In this document: one piece after another, positions 11,322 to 21,157 of the stretch
Layout of the letters: the number at the start of each line of letters is the position of its first letter
How positions within the stretch are numbered: the stretch's first letter is position 1
Source of the DNA: Raffaelea ambrosiae
Lineage: Eukaryota > Ascomycota > Sordariomycetes > Ophiostomatales > Ophiostomataceae
Assembly: GCA_002778195.1 (NCBI GenBank)
Contig: PCDI01000001.1
Span: forward strand, 5,653,338 to 5,717,337
Direction of reading: 5' to 3'
Length of the DNA: 64,000 bases
Program-made: the position numbers and the translations under genes
Notes under the pieces: model-generated
The model's input: only the letters and a program-made list of their open reading frames with translations
Databases searched by the model: none
What the model was told of the DNA's origin: nothing

Positions 11322-12636
11322 ATGACATCAATCACGGAGACCACGTCTACTGAAGATGCGCCCATGCACGGCCAGGCCGGTATTATCAACGGCAAGCTGG
11401 TGCTTTCGCAGGGCATCGAGCGCACCCTTGCCACAGACGGCGTCGGTGGCAACTTTGACACCATCCCTGTCATTGATCTCTCGGCACTTGTCTCGGAAAA
11501 CCCAGACCCGGCTGCTTTGGCCAAACTGACCGAAGACCTGCGCGATGCATGCACGCGTGTCGGCTTTTTCGTCATCCGCAACCATGGCATCGACTGGGAT
11601 ATCGTGACGAATGCGTTTGCAGCCTCGCGCGAGTTCTTTGGCCTGCCGCACGAGACCAAGATGAAGCTGCACCAGAACAACTCGCCGTCATTTATGGGCT
11701 ACGAGCAGGCCTACTACACAAACGTCGACCGCCTCAAGAAGGGCGATCTCAAGGAGTCCATGACGACGGGCTACGAGCCCGAGCTGGACAGTGAGGGTGC
11801 GGGCTATCAGCCAGAGATCCTGCTGCGACCGAACCAATGGCCCGACGAGAAGGACGCACCGCTTTTCAAGCCGGCCACAAGGGCCTACCGCAAAGCCTGT
11901 CTGGGTCTGATGCGCAAGATGTGCAATGTCATGACCGACGTTCTGGGGGTGGAAAAGGACTACTTTGAGAAGCGGTACACGTACCCCGTGGCTGGTATTC
12001 GTGCGCTGTACTATCCGCCCCAGGAGCCTGACGACAGCGAGTCGACTGGTCTGGGAGCACACACTGACGTGCAGTGTAAGCGGGTTGTCCTCCGCCCTTT
12101 GCGTTCCGCTACCAGAGGCTAATCCGTCTGTCCTGTTTCGCAGTCTTGACCATGATCGCACAGGACTCGTACGATGTCCAGTGTCTCGAGGTTCTGAACG
12201 CACAGGGGAAGTGGATCTCCCCCAAGCTGTTGCCAGAAACCTTTGTGGTCAACGTGGGCGATATCATGGCGCGCCTGACCAACGATGTCTTCCAGAGCAC
12301 GGTGCATCGTGTCCGCAATATCAGTAGGAACCCCTTCCTCCTTCCTGGCGTCGCTCCAATGCTGGTCCTTGCTGACAACCTACAGGTGGCCGTGAGCGCT
12401 ACAGCCTTCCGTTTTTCTTCGGGCTCAACAACGACGAGCTGATATCGCCCCTGCCCAAGTACGTCACTGCCGAAACACCAGCGCGCCCTGGCTACGAAAC
12501 GGCCATGACGGCCTATGAGCACTACAACCGGCGCATGCGCCGTGCGCACCACAAGCACCCAACGGCGGCCGACAGCTCGATGGGCCTGCCCAAGGGAATG
12601 AACAGACTCAATGGTGTGCTGGTCGCGGACGAGTGA
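11322..12636 (+). CDS. 2-oxoglutarate/Fe(II) dioxygenase (isopenicillin-N-synthase-like)
   Basis: Exons 11322-12075, 12144-12323 and 12386-12636 give 394 residues. The iron ligands are H247 and D249 (GAHTDVQ) and H306 (STVHRVRN); R316-Y-S318 would bind 2-oxoglutarate. Its N-terminus is about 20 residues longer than that of the divergent paralogue. Intron positions match those of the paralogue after the HTD motif, but this gene has a further intron after VRN that the partner lacks. The C-terminal segment (YEHYNRRMRRAHHKHP) parallels the partner. The reaction is unknown; family members hydroxylate, desaturate or close rings on amino acids, peptides and terpenoids. Confidence 0.9.
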
Positions 12637-13113
12637 TCGGTGGGATCTCGAGTTTGACAACAATTCAATTAGTCGTTATGCCATATTGTGATACATACAG
12701 CCTGTAACTCTGAATTAATGGAAACAAATTTATGGAAACAAATTTATGGAAACAATTTTACGAACCCCGATAACAGGACCTAGTACGCAATGGTCTTGCA
12801 ACTGTTCTGGGGTAGCATGTCAGCGTGTTTGTAGCCCCTGTTCGTCGGGGAACTCCTCGATAAGAAATGCCCTAACAAAGCGGAGACCAGCATTTGCCTG
12901 CTGGCTCATTGGCCCCTGCCACCTTCTCCATCTCCCCTGTCTAGACTCGGATGGCTAGCTCGCGTGTCCGTCCTGCCTCTCGCCTGCTTGCCTGTCTTTT
13001 CTTGTTCCTCTTCGCCGGGGAAACGGCTAACGTTTATTTCCCCATCTTGGAGGCTGTTCGCCGTCTCGAAACATCCCCATCCCCTTTATCTCGTTTATCG
13101 ACCCTGGAGAGAG
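12637..13113. other. Intergenic spacer with short tandem repeat
   Basis: A 477-bp spacer leading into the next regulator. Apart from the 14-bp repeat at 12719-12760, nothing was recognised. Confidence 0.4.
12719..12760. repeat. 14-bp tandem repeat, three copies
   Basis: Three consecutive copies of the unit TGGAAACAAATTTA, the last slightly diverged. It lies just after the dioxygenase stop codon, so it may sit in the 3' UTR. Confidence 0.8.
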
Positions 13114-15493
13114 ATGGAGACAGCTGGCAGTGGTCCTAGGCAGCCTCGCTCGCGCCGCAACCGGCCATGCGATCTTTGCCGTTCCAGAAAAGTGGCCTGC
13201 AAGATTGCCGCTGCCCCGCCGTGTGAGTTCTGCGTCACCAAGCGGCAAGCATGCACGTTCGACCAAGCACCGGGCCCACGGAAACGGCACAGGCCCAGAC
13301 ACGACGGCGAGGAGGAGAGTCACAGCAACGATGCATCCGTCTCCGCCATATCCGTCTTAGCCTCGGCCGCAACCGGATCGACACTAGGCGCTGTTCCACC
13401 CCTCAGCCTCCCCGGGTCCATGAGCAGTCCAAGCAGCAGCCTCGTCCAGGTGGATGTTGAGCTCGGGGACGTCTTTGACCCGCTGCTGTCGGAGCAGGAG
13501 CAGCGGCAACTGCCCCTGCCGGGCGTGCCTCTCGGGCCGCCGGCCGGAGCCCCCGCTGCATCGGCTACCTTCCCGAGCACCACGTCGCCTGTCGCGAACC
13601 CCAAGGTGCGTTCGCCGGCAGCAACACGCCGGGTTTCGGACACGGCCACGGAACATCCCGCGCTGTTCTCCGGCCCCGACAGGCAATGCGTGAGCTTTGC
13701 CGGCATGCCGACGCGCTATGTCGGCCCATCCGGCGACTTTGATCCGTTTCTGCTGGCACACCGATCCTACGACGCCCGCCATGCATCGGTGTCGCAATAC
13801 ACCAAGGCGACGTATCACCGCATGCGGGCACTGGAAGACAGCACGGGCTTGCTGCCGCCCGCCATCTTCACCACTGTGCAAGGCGTGACAGAACAGACGC
13901 CGGCCGACAAGGAGGCCAGACTCGAGTTCGCCAAGCTCGTGGACAACATCACAGCCTCGGGCCTCATCGCACTGTTTCTGCGCTTTGTCCACCCCTACCT
14001 GCCCATCGTCAGCAGACAGCAACTGCCCAGAGACGAGGACGGCATACAGGACATGCCCCTGCACCTGCTCTGCGCCATCTGTGCCACGGCCATTCCGTTT
14101 GTTCTCTATGACGATGCCCTCTGTGTCGAGGCAGCTCGCATCCCCGCCCAGGAAGACCTCTTCGACCTCGCCTGGCGCGTGTTGATGGACCATTGCAGCA
14201 CGCCGTCCCTGGCCGTCGTCCAGACCTACCTGCTGCTGGTGCTCCGTCACCACAATACCGAGGTCCAGTCCAAGGACCCGCTGATTTGGTCGCAATGCTG
14301 CCAGCTGGTCTCGGCAGCCCAGGTCCTGGGTCTGAACGAAGACCCCTCGAGCTGGCGGGTCCTGCCAGAATGGGAGCGAAGGCTGCGCAAGAGGCTATGG
14401 TGGGCAGTCTGGGCTACAGAGAAATGGGTTGCCTTTGGCCAGGGCATGCCCAGCCACCTGCACCAGCGAGACATGACATTGCGACCATTGGGGCACGCCG
14501 ACCTTGCCGACCAGGAGCCGTACGACAGTGAAGTCTCGTTGTATTTCCTGTCTTTTGTCGACCTGACACGAATTCTCGACGACATTATAGAAAGCTACTT
14601 CACCATCCGGGGGACCATCCAGACGGTGGAAAATCTGCAAGAGTCATTGCAGGCGGCCAAGGCCTTCCGGCAGAGACTGAAAGTGTGGCACCAAAATCTT
14701 CCGGACACACTGCGCAGAGTTCTCCAAAAGGGCAAGCCTGGTGCCGACGACCCGGGCTTGCCAACGAATGATTTGGACGGAAATGCATCACTCGGCATTG
14801 CCTTCTTCACAACACAGCTGGCCATATTCCGTGCCTTGATCCGGCCCATATCCATGAGCCACCTGCACACCACCAGCACGTACGGCGGCTCGCCCTCGAT
14901 GCCGTCGGGGTCACTGATGACCCAGCAGTTCGTAGCAGCCACCCTGACGGGGGCCATGTCCGGACTGCGGGACCTGATCAGTTTTGTGGATCGCTTGACC
15001 ACAGCCGAATGGGATGCATTCTGGCCGGGCTGTACGTGTCATTCCAGTTCTTTGCTGTTCTCTCCCTCGTCTCTTGATGTTCTCTTGCCGTTCTCTTGTC
15101 GTTCATCGTTGTACTGACAGTATAGGGTCACGCCACAATTTTGCCTTGGCATCAACACTATTGATGCACTGCTACCTCATCACATCCTCGTCCAATCAAT
15201 ATATTGGCGAGACCAAGTACACAATGGCACGTCTCGCAGGCTCGCCGCCAGGCGAGTTCGGGGATGTCAGCTCGCCAGAAAATGAAGTGATTTTCTTTTC
15301 GGGTGGAGGTTCGTTTGGGACAAGCGCCTCATTGCATGCCGAAATTCGCCTGCTGGCGCAGAAATGGAGATGGCTCCTACGACTGGCAGCGCGAGGTGCG
15401 GCGGGCAAGAAATGTCTGATCGATATCAGTCTCTTGCGTTTCGATGCAGTGTTTACGGAGTGGAGTCAGGCGCAGATACAACACCAGCCATGA
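13114..15493 (+). CDS. Zn2Cys6 transcription factor, glucose/xylose-regulator-like fold
   Basis: Exons 13114-15031 and 15126-15493 encode 761 residues. The zinc cluster is at C19, C22, C29, C37, C40 and C47 (CDLCRSRKVAC, CEFCVTKRQAC), preceded by a basic patch. A low-complexity Ser/Pro region follows, then a fungal-specific transcription factor domain with FLRFVHPYLPIVSR and RLRKRLWWAVWATEKW. Splicing at 15032-15125 restores FWPGWSRHNFALAS, a strongly conserved block near the C-terminus of this family. The ATG at 13114 is chosen because it is the first start close to the cluster in frame. It borders the carbamoylase-hydantoinase block and is a candidate pathway regulator for it (inference from position). 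Confidence 0.9.
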
Positions 15494-15908
15494 CGGTAGG
15501 CGATAGTAGCTGGTATATGAGTCACGATGTCTTCATGAATAGTACTGCCGTGTCTTCTTCTATCTCTCTCTCGTGAACCTTTGCCTATCCCAACAACCCA
15601 CCGTCAGCCAATGCCTGGCATTCACTCCGCAGACGGTATATTTCATCGCTTGCCATACTTCTGACTTCTGTCTCTGGCCCAAGTTCTTTGGCTTCTTCAA
15701 GAGGTCGGACAACTGCCTGCAGTGGTTGGTCCAGCGTTGAGATATCATTGAAAAGGTTTCATGCAGGTTATATTTTATACCGCGGGTGTGCTGTCTGCAA
15801 TATGTCAAGCCATTGTGGCCCGGGACATCCCAACGGGCCAGCCGCAAAAATTCATTGATGCTCAGAACGCAGTTTATATTGAATTGCACACAGACTATCT
15901 CCACCTGT
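15494..15908. other. Convergent 3' spacer
   Basis: A 415-bp spacer between two converging stop codons; presumably terminator and polyadenylation sequence for both genes. No coding pattern was seen. Confidence 0.4.
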
Positions 15909-16988
15909 TCACAGAAGTTCCGGTTCCACCACCCCTGTTTGCTCGACAATCATGCCGTAATGCTCTGGTCTTCTGTGGCGCTCGAACGCAAACGTCTTTG
16001 ATTTGCCACGCCGACAATCTGCCAGATCGACCGTGGCAATCACCAACTCGTCCTCCTTGGTCTTCGACTCGGCAATGATGTGGCCGTTGGGGTGGATGAT
16101 CATAGTGCCCGCAATGAGCGGGTTTCCATCCTCGCTTCCACACTTGGCAATGTTGACACTGTAGCACGCGTTCATGTAGCTGTTGCCCTGGCAGGACAGC
16201 TTGTGGTGGAACATGACTTCGGCTTCCGCCTCTTCCGGCGTGAGGTCGGCCGAGCTGCCAAGCAGCTGCGGCGCAAAGGCGGTTGTGTTGAACCCGCAAA
16301 AGACCAGCTCGGCGCCTTGCAGGCCGTACGTGCGCCACCCTTCTGGCCAGCGCCGATCGTTGCAGATCAGCATGCCGAAGATCGGGTCGCCAGAACCCTC
16401 CGCATGCGGCCCCGTTGTGCTTGTCTTCGTAGCAACACCCTCGACCAGACCAGGAGCCCGGAACGCAGGGAACCCCAGGTTGCCTGGGCGGAAGTAGCGC
16501 TTCTCCAGTTGCTGGGTGGCCCCGGGCTCTTTGAACGGCTCGACGACACCCGGCAGATGGACCTTGCGGTACTTGCCGACTACCTTGCGTTCGTGCGCCG
16601 AATAGTAGATGCTGGAGTTGTAGCACACGGAGCGGCCGTCGGGCTGGGGGTTCTTCTCGGCATAGCCGACATAGACGTCGAGGCCCAGTGACTGCGCATG
16701 GTCCAGCAGAGGCTTGACATGTGGTGACTGGCGAATGCCGCCGGCCGTTTCGTCCTCGACCTCAAAGTACTGGTCCAGCTCTTCGTTGGCGAGCAAGTGC
16801 CGCGGAAAAAACGTCGTAAACGCCAGCTCGGGGAAGGCCACAACCTGGGCCTGTTGCTTCGCAGCCTGGTCCAGCAGGGATGTCATCCGCGACAGGACGC
16901 TTGTGCGCGAGTCCTTGAGCTGGATGGGGCCCAGCTGGGCGGCGGCCACGGTCAACGGCCGTTTGAGCGAAGCCACCTTGATCGTCAT
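15909..16988 (-). CDS. N-carbamoyl-D-amino-acid hydrolase-like nitrilase-superfamily enzyme
   Basis: Single exon, 359 residues, starting at the ATG 16988. The nitrilase triad is E54 (FPELAFTTFFPR), K142 (KYRKVHLPG) and C209 (GMLICNDRRWPEGWR). The block around the nucleophile closely resembles bacterial D-carbamoylases (ICNDRRWPE), not beta-ureidopropionase, which carries a different sequence there. The expected reaction is hydrolysis of an N-carbamoyl-D-amino acid to the amino acid, CO2 and ammonia in the cytosol. About 20-25 extra residues sit between K142 and C209 relative to the Agrobacterium enzyme. The gene is divergent from an amidohydrolase across 501 bp and lies 2.4 kb from a hydantoinase, the classical partner of this activity. 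Another carbamoyl or amide substrate is the main alternative. Confidence 0.88.
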   Translation of the reverse strand: MTIKVASLKRPLTVAAAQLGPIQLKDSRTSVLSRMTSLLDQAAKQQAQVVAFPELAFTTFFPRHLLANEELDQYFEVEDETAGGIRQSPHVKPLLDHAQSLGLDVYVGYAEKNPQPDGRSVCYNSSIYYSAHERKVVGKYRKVHLPGVVEPFKEPGATQQLEKRYFRPGNLGFPAFRAPGLVEGVATKTSTTGPHAEGSGDPIFGMLICNDRRWPEGWRTYGLQGAELVFCGFNTTAFAPQLLGSSADLTPEEAEAEVMFHHKLSCQGNSYMNACYSVNIAKCGSEDGNPLIAGTMIIHPNGHIIAESKTKEDELVIATVDLADCRRGKSKTFAFERHRRPEHYGMIVEQTGVVEPELL

Positions 16989-17489
16989 GATTGCGTCTGG
17001 GAATGCTGGTGAATCCGAATGCCTGGATTGCAAAGACGGTGTCCCGGGGAGGTCGAAGCGACGGCTCTTTAAAAACCAGATGCCAAGCGATTTGCCGAGC
17101 TGCACAGAAAACTCTTTGCGACGTCGGTCGATGTGTCGCCCACTTGGACGGCGAGGCCAATCGATATCTCTCGCGTGTCGGCAAATAACTAGCAAATATG
17201 GGGCGTGACGGCGTCGCTAGCAGCGCCAGCTAATTGCAGCGGCCAACCGACTGCCAATCCCACGCCTGCCAATCTGGAGCCTACCAGGCCTGTCAATTCG
17301 ACGTCGGGCACCATCAAGCTTTATCTCCCACCAGAGCTGTTTCTGTTTTTTATTACGACAAGTTATGAGCACTGGGCCCGTCGGAAGACGACATCCTTTC
17401 CTACCAAGCAAACTTGGCCCAAGACACTTTTTTTTTTTCGTTTTGCTTGACAGGGTCTTTCATAAGCGAGCTTGGCACGACCAGCAGCC
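16989..17489. promoter_or_regulatory. Divergent promoter, carbamoylase / amidohydrolase
   Basis: A 501-bp spacer. It contains an imperfect palindrome GGCGTCGCTAGCAGCGCC at 17210-17227, one CGGCCAA copy at 17240-17246 (the core also repeated before the hydantoinase), and one HGATAR match at 17321-17326. A T-rich tract at 17431-17441 precedes the amidohydrolase start. Confidence 0.45.
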
Positions 17490-18929
17490 ATGTCTTCCCA
17501 GCTCTACTACAACGGCACCATCATCACCGTTGACTCGTCGCGGCGGATCATCCTTGATGGGGCCATACTTGTGGTGGATGGTCGCATAGCAGCGATCGGG
17601 AAAGCGGATGCGCTGTCGGGCTCTGCCAGCCTCCCCAGCGATGTGCAGCGTGTCGATCTCAAGCAGCGCATCGTCATTCCCGGCCTGATCAACGGCCACG
17701 TGCACCTCATCCAGTCCATCATGCGCGGCTTGGCAGAGGACCTCGGCTTGCACGACTGGGCCTCGTGTGCCATCTGGCCCCTCGAGGTGTCCTTCCGGGA
17801 AGACGATGCCGCCATTGCTGCGTCCCTGGCCGTCACAGAAATGATCAAGTCGGGCACGACATGCTTCCTGGAGCCCATGCTTCCTTCGTCGAAGGACAAC
17901 CAGTTCTCAAAGATCGTGCAGGCTGTGGGCAGCTCGGGCATGCGGGCCTGCTTGGGCAAGCTGGTCAAGGTCAGCCGGAGCGACCCGTCCAAGGGCATCG
18001 TCGACGACCGGGACAAGCAGGCTGCCGAGATGTCCGTCCAAAAGGCTCTGGATGCCTACAAGGAGTACCATGGTGCCTTCAACGGACGTGTCCATGTGTG
18101 GATGGCCGCCGAAACGCCGCGTGGCCAGGACGCGGACAGCTTCAAGGCCGTGGGCACGGCGTGCAAAGAGCACAACATTCGGCTCACCGTCCACGTTGCC
18201 GAGGCCCGCAAGGACAAGGAGATGATTGAGACGAACTACGGGGCCTCGCCGCTGGAGTTCTGCGAGAGCATGGGCTTTGTCGGGGAGCATGTTGTCCTGG
18301 GACACGCGATCCACCTCGCCGAGCAGGACTTTGCCATTCTGAAGCGGACGGGCACCTCCATCGCACACAACCCGACGAGCAATACCAAGCTCGCCGACGG
18401 CATTGCGCCGGTTCCACGTCTCTTGAGCCAAGACACCAACGTGTGCATCGGCAGCGACGGTGCCCCTTGCAACAACTGCCACGACCTGTTCAGGGACATG
18501 CATCTGGCAGGCATTCTACACAAGGGCGTCCACGAAGACCCTTCACTGCTGCCGTCGGAGCAAGTCCTCGAGATGGTGACAATCAATGCGGCCAAGGCAC
18601 TGGGCGTCGACAAGGAGGTTGGCAGTCTCGAGACGGGAAAGAAGGCCGATTTTGTTGTCTTGGACCACACGGGCATCCACACGGCTCCGTACGACCCGGC
18701 ACAGATCCAGGCAGGAGGCTTGCTCCCACCCGTCCTGGTTGTCCACAGTCTGTCTGCGGCCGACGTACGCATGGTTGTGGTGGACGGCGAGGTGCTAGTG
18801 GAGGATGGCAAGCTGACCAAGATCGACGAGGAAAAAGTGAAGAAGGACGCCCGGGACGCAATTGAACGCGTGCGTAAGCGGTCGGGTGTGAAAGCGCAGC
18901 CGTTGAAGCGAGGCTGGAACTACGTTTGA
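17490..18929 (+). CDS. ATZ/TRZ-type amidohydrolase (deaminase/chlorohydrolase family)
   Basis: Single exon, 479 residues from the ATG at 17490. Mononuclear metal-dependent hydrolase of the amidohydrolase superfamily. Metal and catalytic residues are visible as H70-x-H72 (NGHVH), H235 (TVHVAEAR), H272/H275 (GHAIHLAE) and D323 (IGSDGAPCNN). Subfamily members deaminate guanine, cytosine, S-adenosylhomocysteine, pterins or creatinine, or dechlorinate s-triazines; the motif pattern alone does not choose between them. Its position between an N-carbamoyl hydrolase and a hydantoinase suggests it converts an imino or amino heterocycle into a ring that the hydantoinase can open (inference). A cytosolic location is likely because no targeting signal is seen. 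Confidence 0.88.
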   Translation: MSSQLYYNGTIITVDSSRRIILDGAILVVDGRIAAIGKADALSGSASLPSDVQRVDLKQRIVIPGLINGHVHLIQSIMRGLAEDLGLHDWASCAIWPLEVSFREDDAAIAASLAVTEMIKSGTTCFLEPMLPSSKDNQFSKIVQAVGSSGMRACLGKLVKVSRSDPSKGIVDDRDKQAAEMSVQKALDAYKEYHGAFNGRVHVWMAAETPRGQDADSFKAVGTACKEHNIRLTVHVAEARKDKEMIETNYGASPLEFCESMGFVGEHVVLGHAIHLAEQDFAILKRTGTSIAHNPTSNTKLADGIAPVPRLLSQDTNVCIGSDGAPCNNCHDLFRDMHLAGILHKGVHEDPSLLPSEQVLEMVTINAAKALGVDKEVGSLETGKKADFVVLDHTGIHTAPYDPAQIQAGGLLPPVLVVHSLSAADVRMVVVDGEVLVEDGKLTKIDEEKVKKDARDAIERVRKRSGVKAQPLKRGWNYV

Positions 18930-19227
18930 TTCAAATTGGGACTAGCTTAGAGAGGAACAAATGCAAATTGATGAGACGCTGCTTGTGAAGTCTTGTGTTT
19001 GTCCCGATCGTCAAAAACGGCCCCCAAAAGACGTACCACGGCCTTGTGGAACAGTATGGACGACTCTGGACATGGAAAGACAAGGATTCGCGGCCGACGT
19101 CGTGACTCTAATTCGCGGAAAAGTGGCCATTGCCTCGGGATTGGAGAAATGGAGCCCAATGGCACATTCCCATCCGTCGGCCACTGCCGAAGCTCGCCAA
19201 TCGCCCATCCTTGCAAGTGGGCTATCA

Positions 19228-19281
19228 CGGCCAACGGCGGCCAAGCTTCGGCCAAAACCAATGCGGCTAACGCATTGGCCG
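19228..19281. promoter_or_regulatory. Four CGGCCAA sites, helically phased
   Basis: Direct copies of CGGCCAA begin at 19228, 19238 and 19249, spaced 10 and 11 bp apart. An inverted copy (TTGGCCG) lies at 19275-19281. CGG is the usual half-site of Zn2Cys6 proteins. The group starts 195 bp before the hydantoinase ATG and is a candidate pathway-specific operator (inference). Confidence 0.5.
19258..19278. promoter_or_regulatory. Perfect 8-bp inverted repeat
   Basis: Arms CCAATGCG (19258-19265) and CGCATTGG (19271-19278) flank a 5-bp spacer. CCAAT is also the HAP/CBF complex box, so either a dimer operator or two CCAAT boxes could be meant. Confidence 0.45.
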
Positions 19282-19422
19282 CAGCAGTTCCCGCTTTCAG
19301 ACCAGCAGACGGCAGGTAAATTCAACGCTCTTCTTTGCGCAGTATAGAAAGCTGTCTGCGATTTAAAGCGCGAGCAGACCTACGACCAAAGGTTCGACAC
19401 GGATACCACAGACGACGCAAAA

Positions 19423-21069
19423 ATGCAACTAGACAGCATTGTCACGAACGGCATCATTGTAAGTTTACATGGCCTTGCGGACTGCATCCCTCGGCCCAAG
19501 CACTAACAGACATCCCTGCAGGCCACTGCCAGCGATGTGCTGCCTATCGGGCTGGAAATCGGCATCCGCAATGGCAAGATTGCCTGCATGGGCATGGATC
19601 TGCCACGGGCCTCGACCACCAAGGTAATCGATGCCCAGGGCGCATACATCACCCCGGGCGGTGTCGACTCGCATACGCATATACAACAGGACAATGCGCC
19701 AACGGGCGACACGTGGGAAACGGGGAGCCGGAGCGCTGTCGCCGGCGGCACGACCACCATTCTCGCCTTTGCGAGCCAGAAGCGGCACGAGGAGTCTCTG
19801 GTGCCGTGTCTCGAGGCATACCGCGCCAAGTCCACGGGCAACAGCTACTGCGACTACGGCTTCCATCTGATCCTCACCAACCCGACTAAGCAAGTCCTGC
19901 ACGACGAGCTGCCGCGGGCATGCAAGGAAGACGGCATCACCAGCGTCAAGCTGTACATGACCTACGATCCGCTCAAGCTGACGGACCGCGAACTGCTCTA
20001 CGTCATGATGAAGTGCCGGTCTCTGGGCATGACCACCATGATCCATGCGGAGAATGCGGACATGATTTCCGTCATTATCGAGGGCCTGCAGCAAAACGAC
20101 CACATGGGCACGTGGTTCCACTCTGTGGCGCGGCCGAGGATCGCAGAGGATGAGGCAACGTATCGCGTCATTTCCTTGGCCGAGTTGGCCGACGCCCCCA
20201 TTCTGATTGTCCACATGTCCTCCGAGACGGCCATTGAGCACGTTCGCACCGCCCAGTCGCGTCTGCTCCCCATCCATGCCGAGACGTGTCCGCAGTACCT
20301 GTATCTGCTGTCCAAGGAGCTCGAGTCCAAGGCGCCCGCGACGAACGGCACCAACGGTGTTCACGACCACGACCACGACCACGACCATGACCATGAGCAC
20401 GACGGCTTCGAGGGCGCCAAGGCGATCTGCTCGCCACCCTTGCGGCACAACCCTTCGGACCTCGACGCTCTTTGGCGGGCCGTGACTAGCAACACCTTCA
20501 CGGTGATCTCGTCGGACCATGCGCCATCTACGTACAATCATCCCGGTGGTAAGAAGCTGGGTCTGATTGACGGCAAGATCCCCATGTTTACCAAGGTGCC
20601 CAACGGCGTGCCTGGCATCGAAACGCGTATGCCCTTGCTCTTCAGCCAAACAGAGGCCATGTTGCCCGTGGAAGAAGCCAAGATGTCTCTGCCGCAGTTC
20701 GTGCAGGTGACCTCCAGCAACGCTGCCAAGTTGTACGGTCTGGCCACGCGGAAAGGAAACATCGCCCCAGGCTTTGATGCCGACCTTGTGATTTGGCATC
20801 CCAAGGATACGGGCGCCAGGACCATTAGCCAAAGCATCCTCCACCACCGTGTTGACTACACGCCATTTGAGGGCATCGCGGTGCGGAATTGGCCCCGATA
20901 CACCATCGTCAGAGGCGAGGTGATTTGGGACGCCGACAATGGCGGCATCGTGGGACAAAAAGGCCACGGCGTGTACCTCAAGAGAGGTCCTGGCGAGGTT
21001 CTCGTGGGAAAGACAGGACAAGACGCCCGGGGAATGACGAGTGGAGAGCGGAAATACTGGAGAGTTTGA
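19423..21069 (+). CDS. D-hydantoinase / dihydropyrimidinase
   Basis: Exons 19423-19458 and 19522-21069 give 527 residues. Short 5' exon MQLDSIVTNGII joins in frame to the first beta-strands. All binuclear-centre residues are present: H63-x-H65 (GVDSHTH), carbamylated K155 (SVKLYMTY), H187 (MIHAEN), H243 (IVHMSS) and D344 (SSDHAPSTY). The enzyme opens hydantoins or dihydropyrimidines to N-carbamoyl amino acids in the cytosol. A loop at about 283-308 carries a His/Asp run (HDHDHDHDHDHEHD) not expected in the family. Neighbouring D-carbamoylase and NCS1 permease favour hydantoin use; reductive uracil breakdown is the chief alternative, but no dihydropyrimidine dehydrogenase is in the window. The gene converges on the permease, with 88 bp between stop codons. 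Confidence 0.92.
20362..20403 (+). repeat. CACGAC microsatellite coding a His-Asp run
   Basis: In-frame hexamer repeat (CACGAC with CATGAC and CATGAG variants) inside the hydantoinase gene, encoding residues 293-306. The length is a multiple of three, so copy-number changes would preserve the frame. Confidence 0.85.
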
Positions 21070-21157
21070 AATTCGCGCACATTGTAGAAATCAAGAAACA
21101 AGAAAATACCAAAAAGAAATTCATTGAAACACCAACTCCAAAACAAACCCAGTCTAT

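Larger units (their letters stand above)
18930..19422 (+). promoter_or_regulatory. Hydantoinase promoter region
   Basis: A 493-bp spacer between tandem genes. It contains the CGGCCAA cluster (19228-19281), an 8-bp inverted repeat (19258-19278) and one HGATAR match (CTATCA, 19222-19227). Confidence 0.5.

Noticed and set aside
13384..14295. Minus-strand open frame inside the 13.1-kb regulator
   Set aside because: Overlaps a well-supported zinc-cluster protein and shows no recognisable domain.
19465..21021. Minus-strand open frame (518 codons) opposite the hydantoinase
   Set aside because: Antisense shadow; the plus strand carries every hydantoinase metal ligand in order.
15909..21069. Reductive uracil catabolism (dihydropyrimidinase plus beta-ureidopropionase) as the main reading
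   Set aside because: The nitrilase nucleophile block fits D-carbamoylase better, and no dihydropyrimidine dehydrogenase is present. It is kept as the chief alternative, not excluded.
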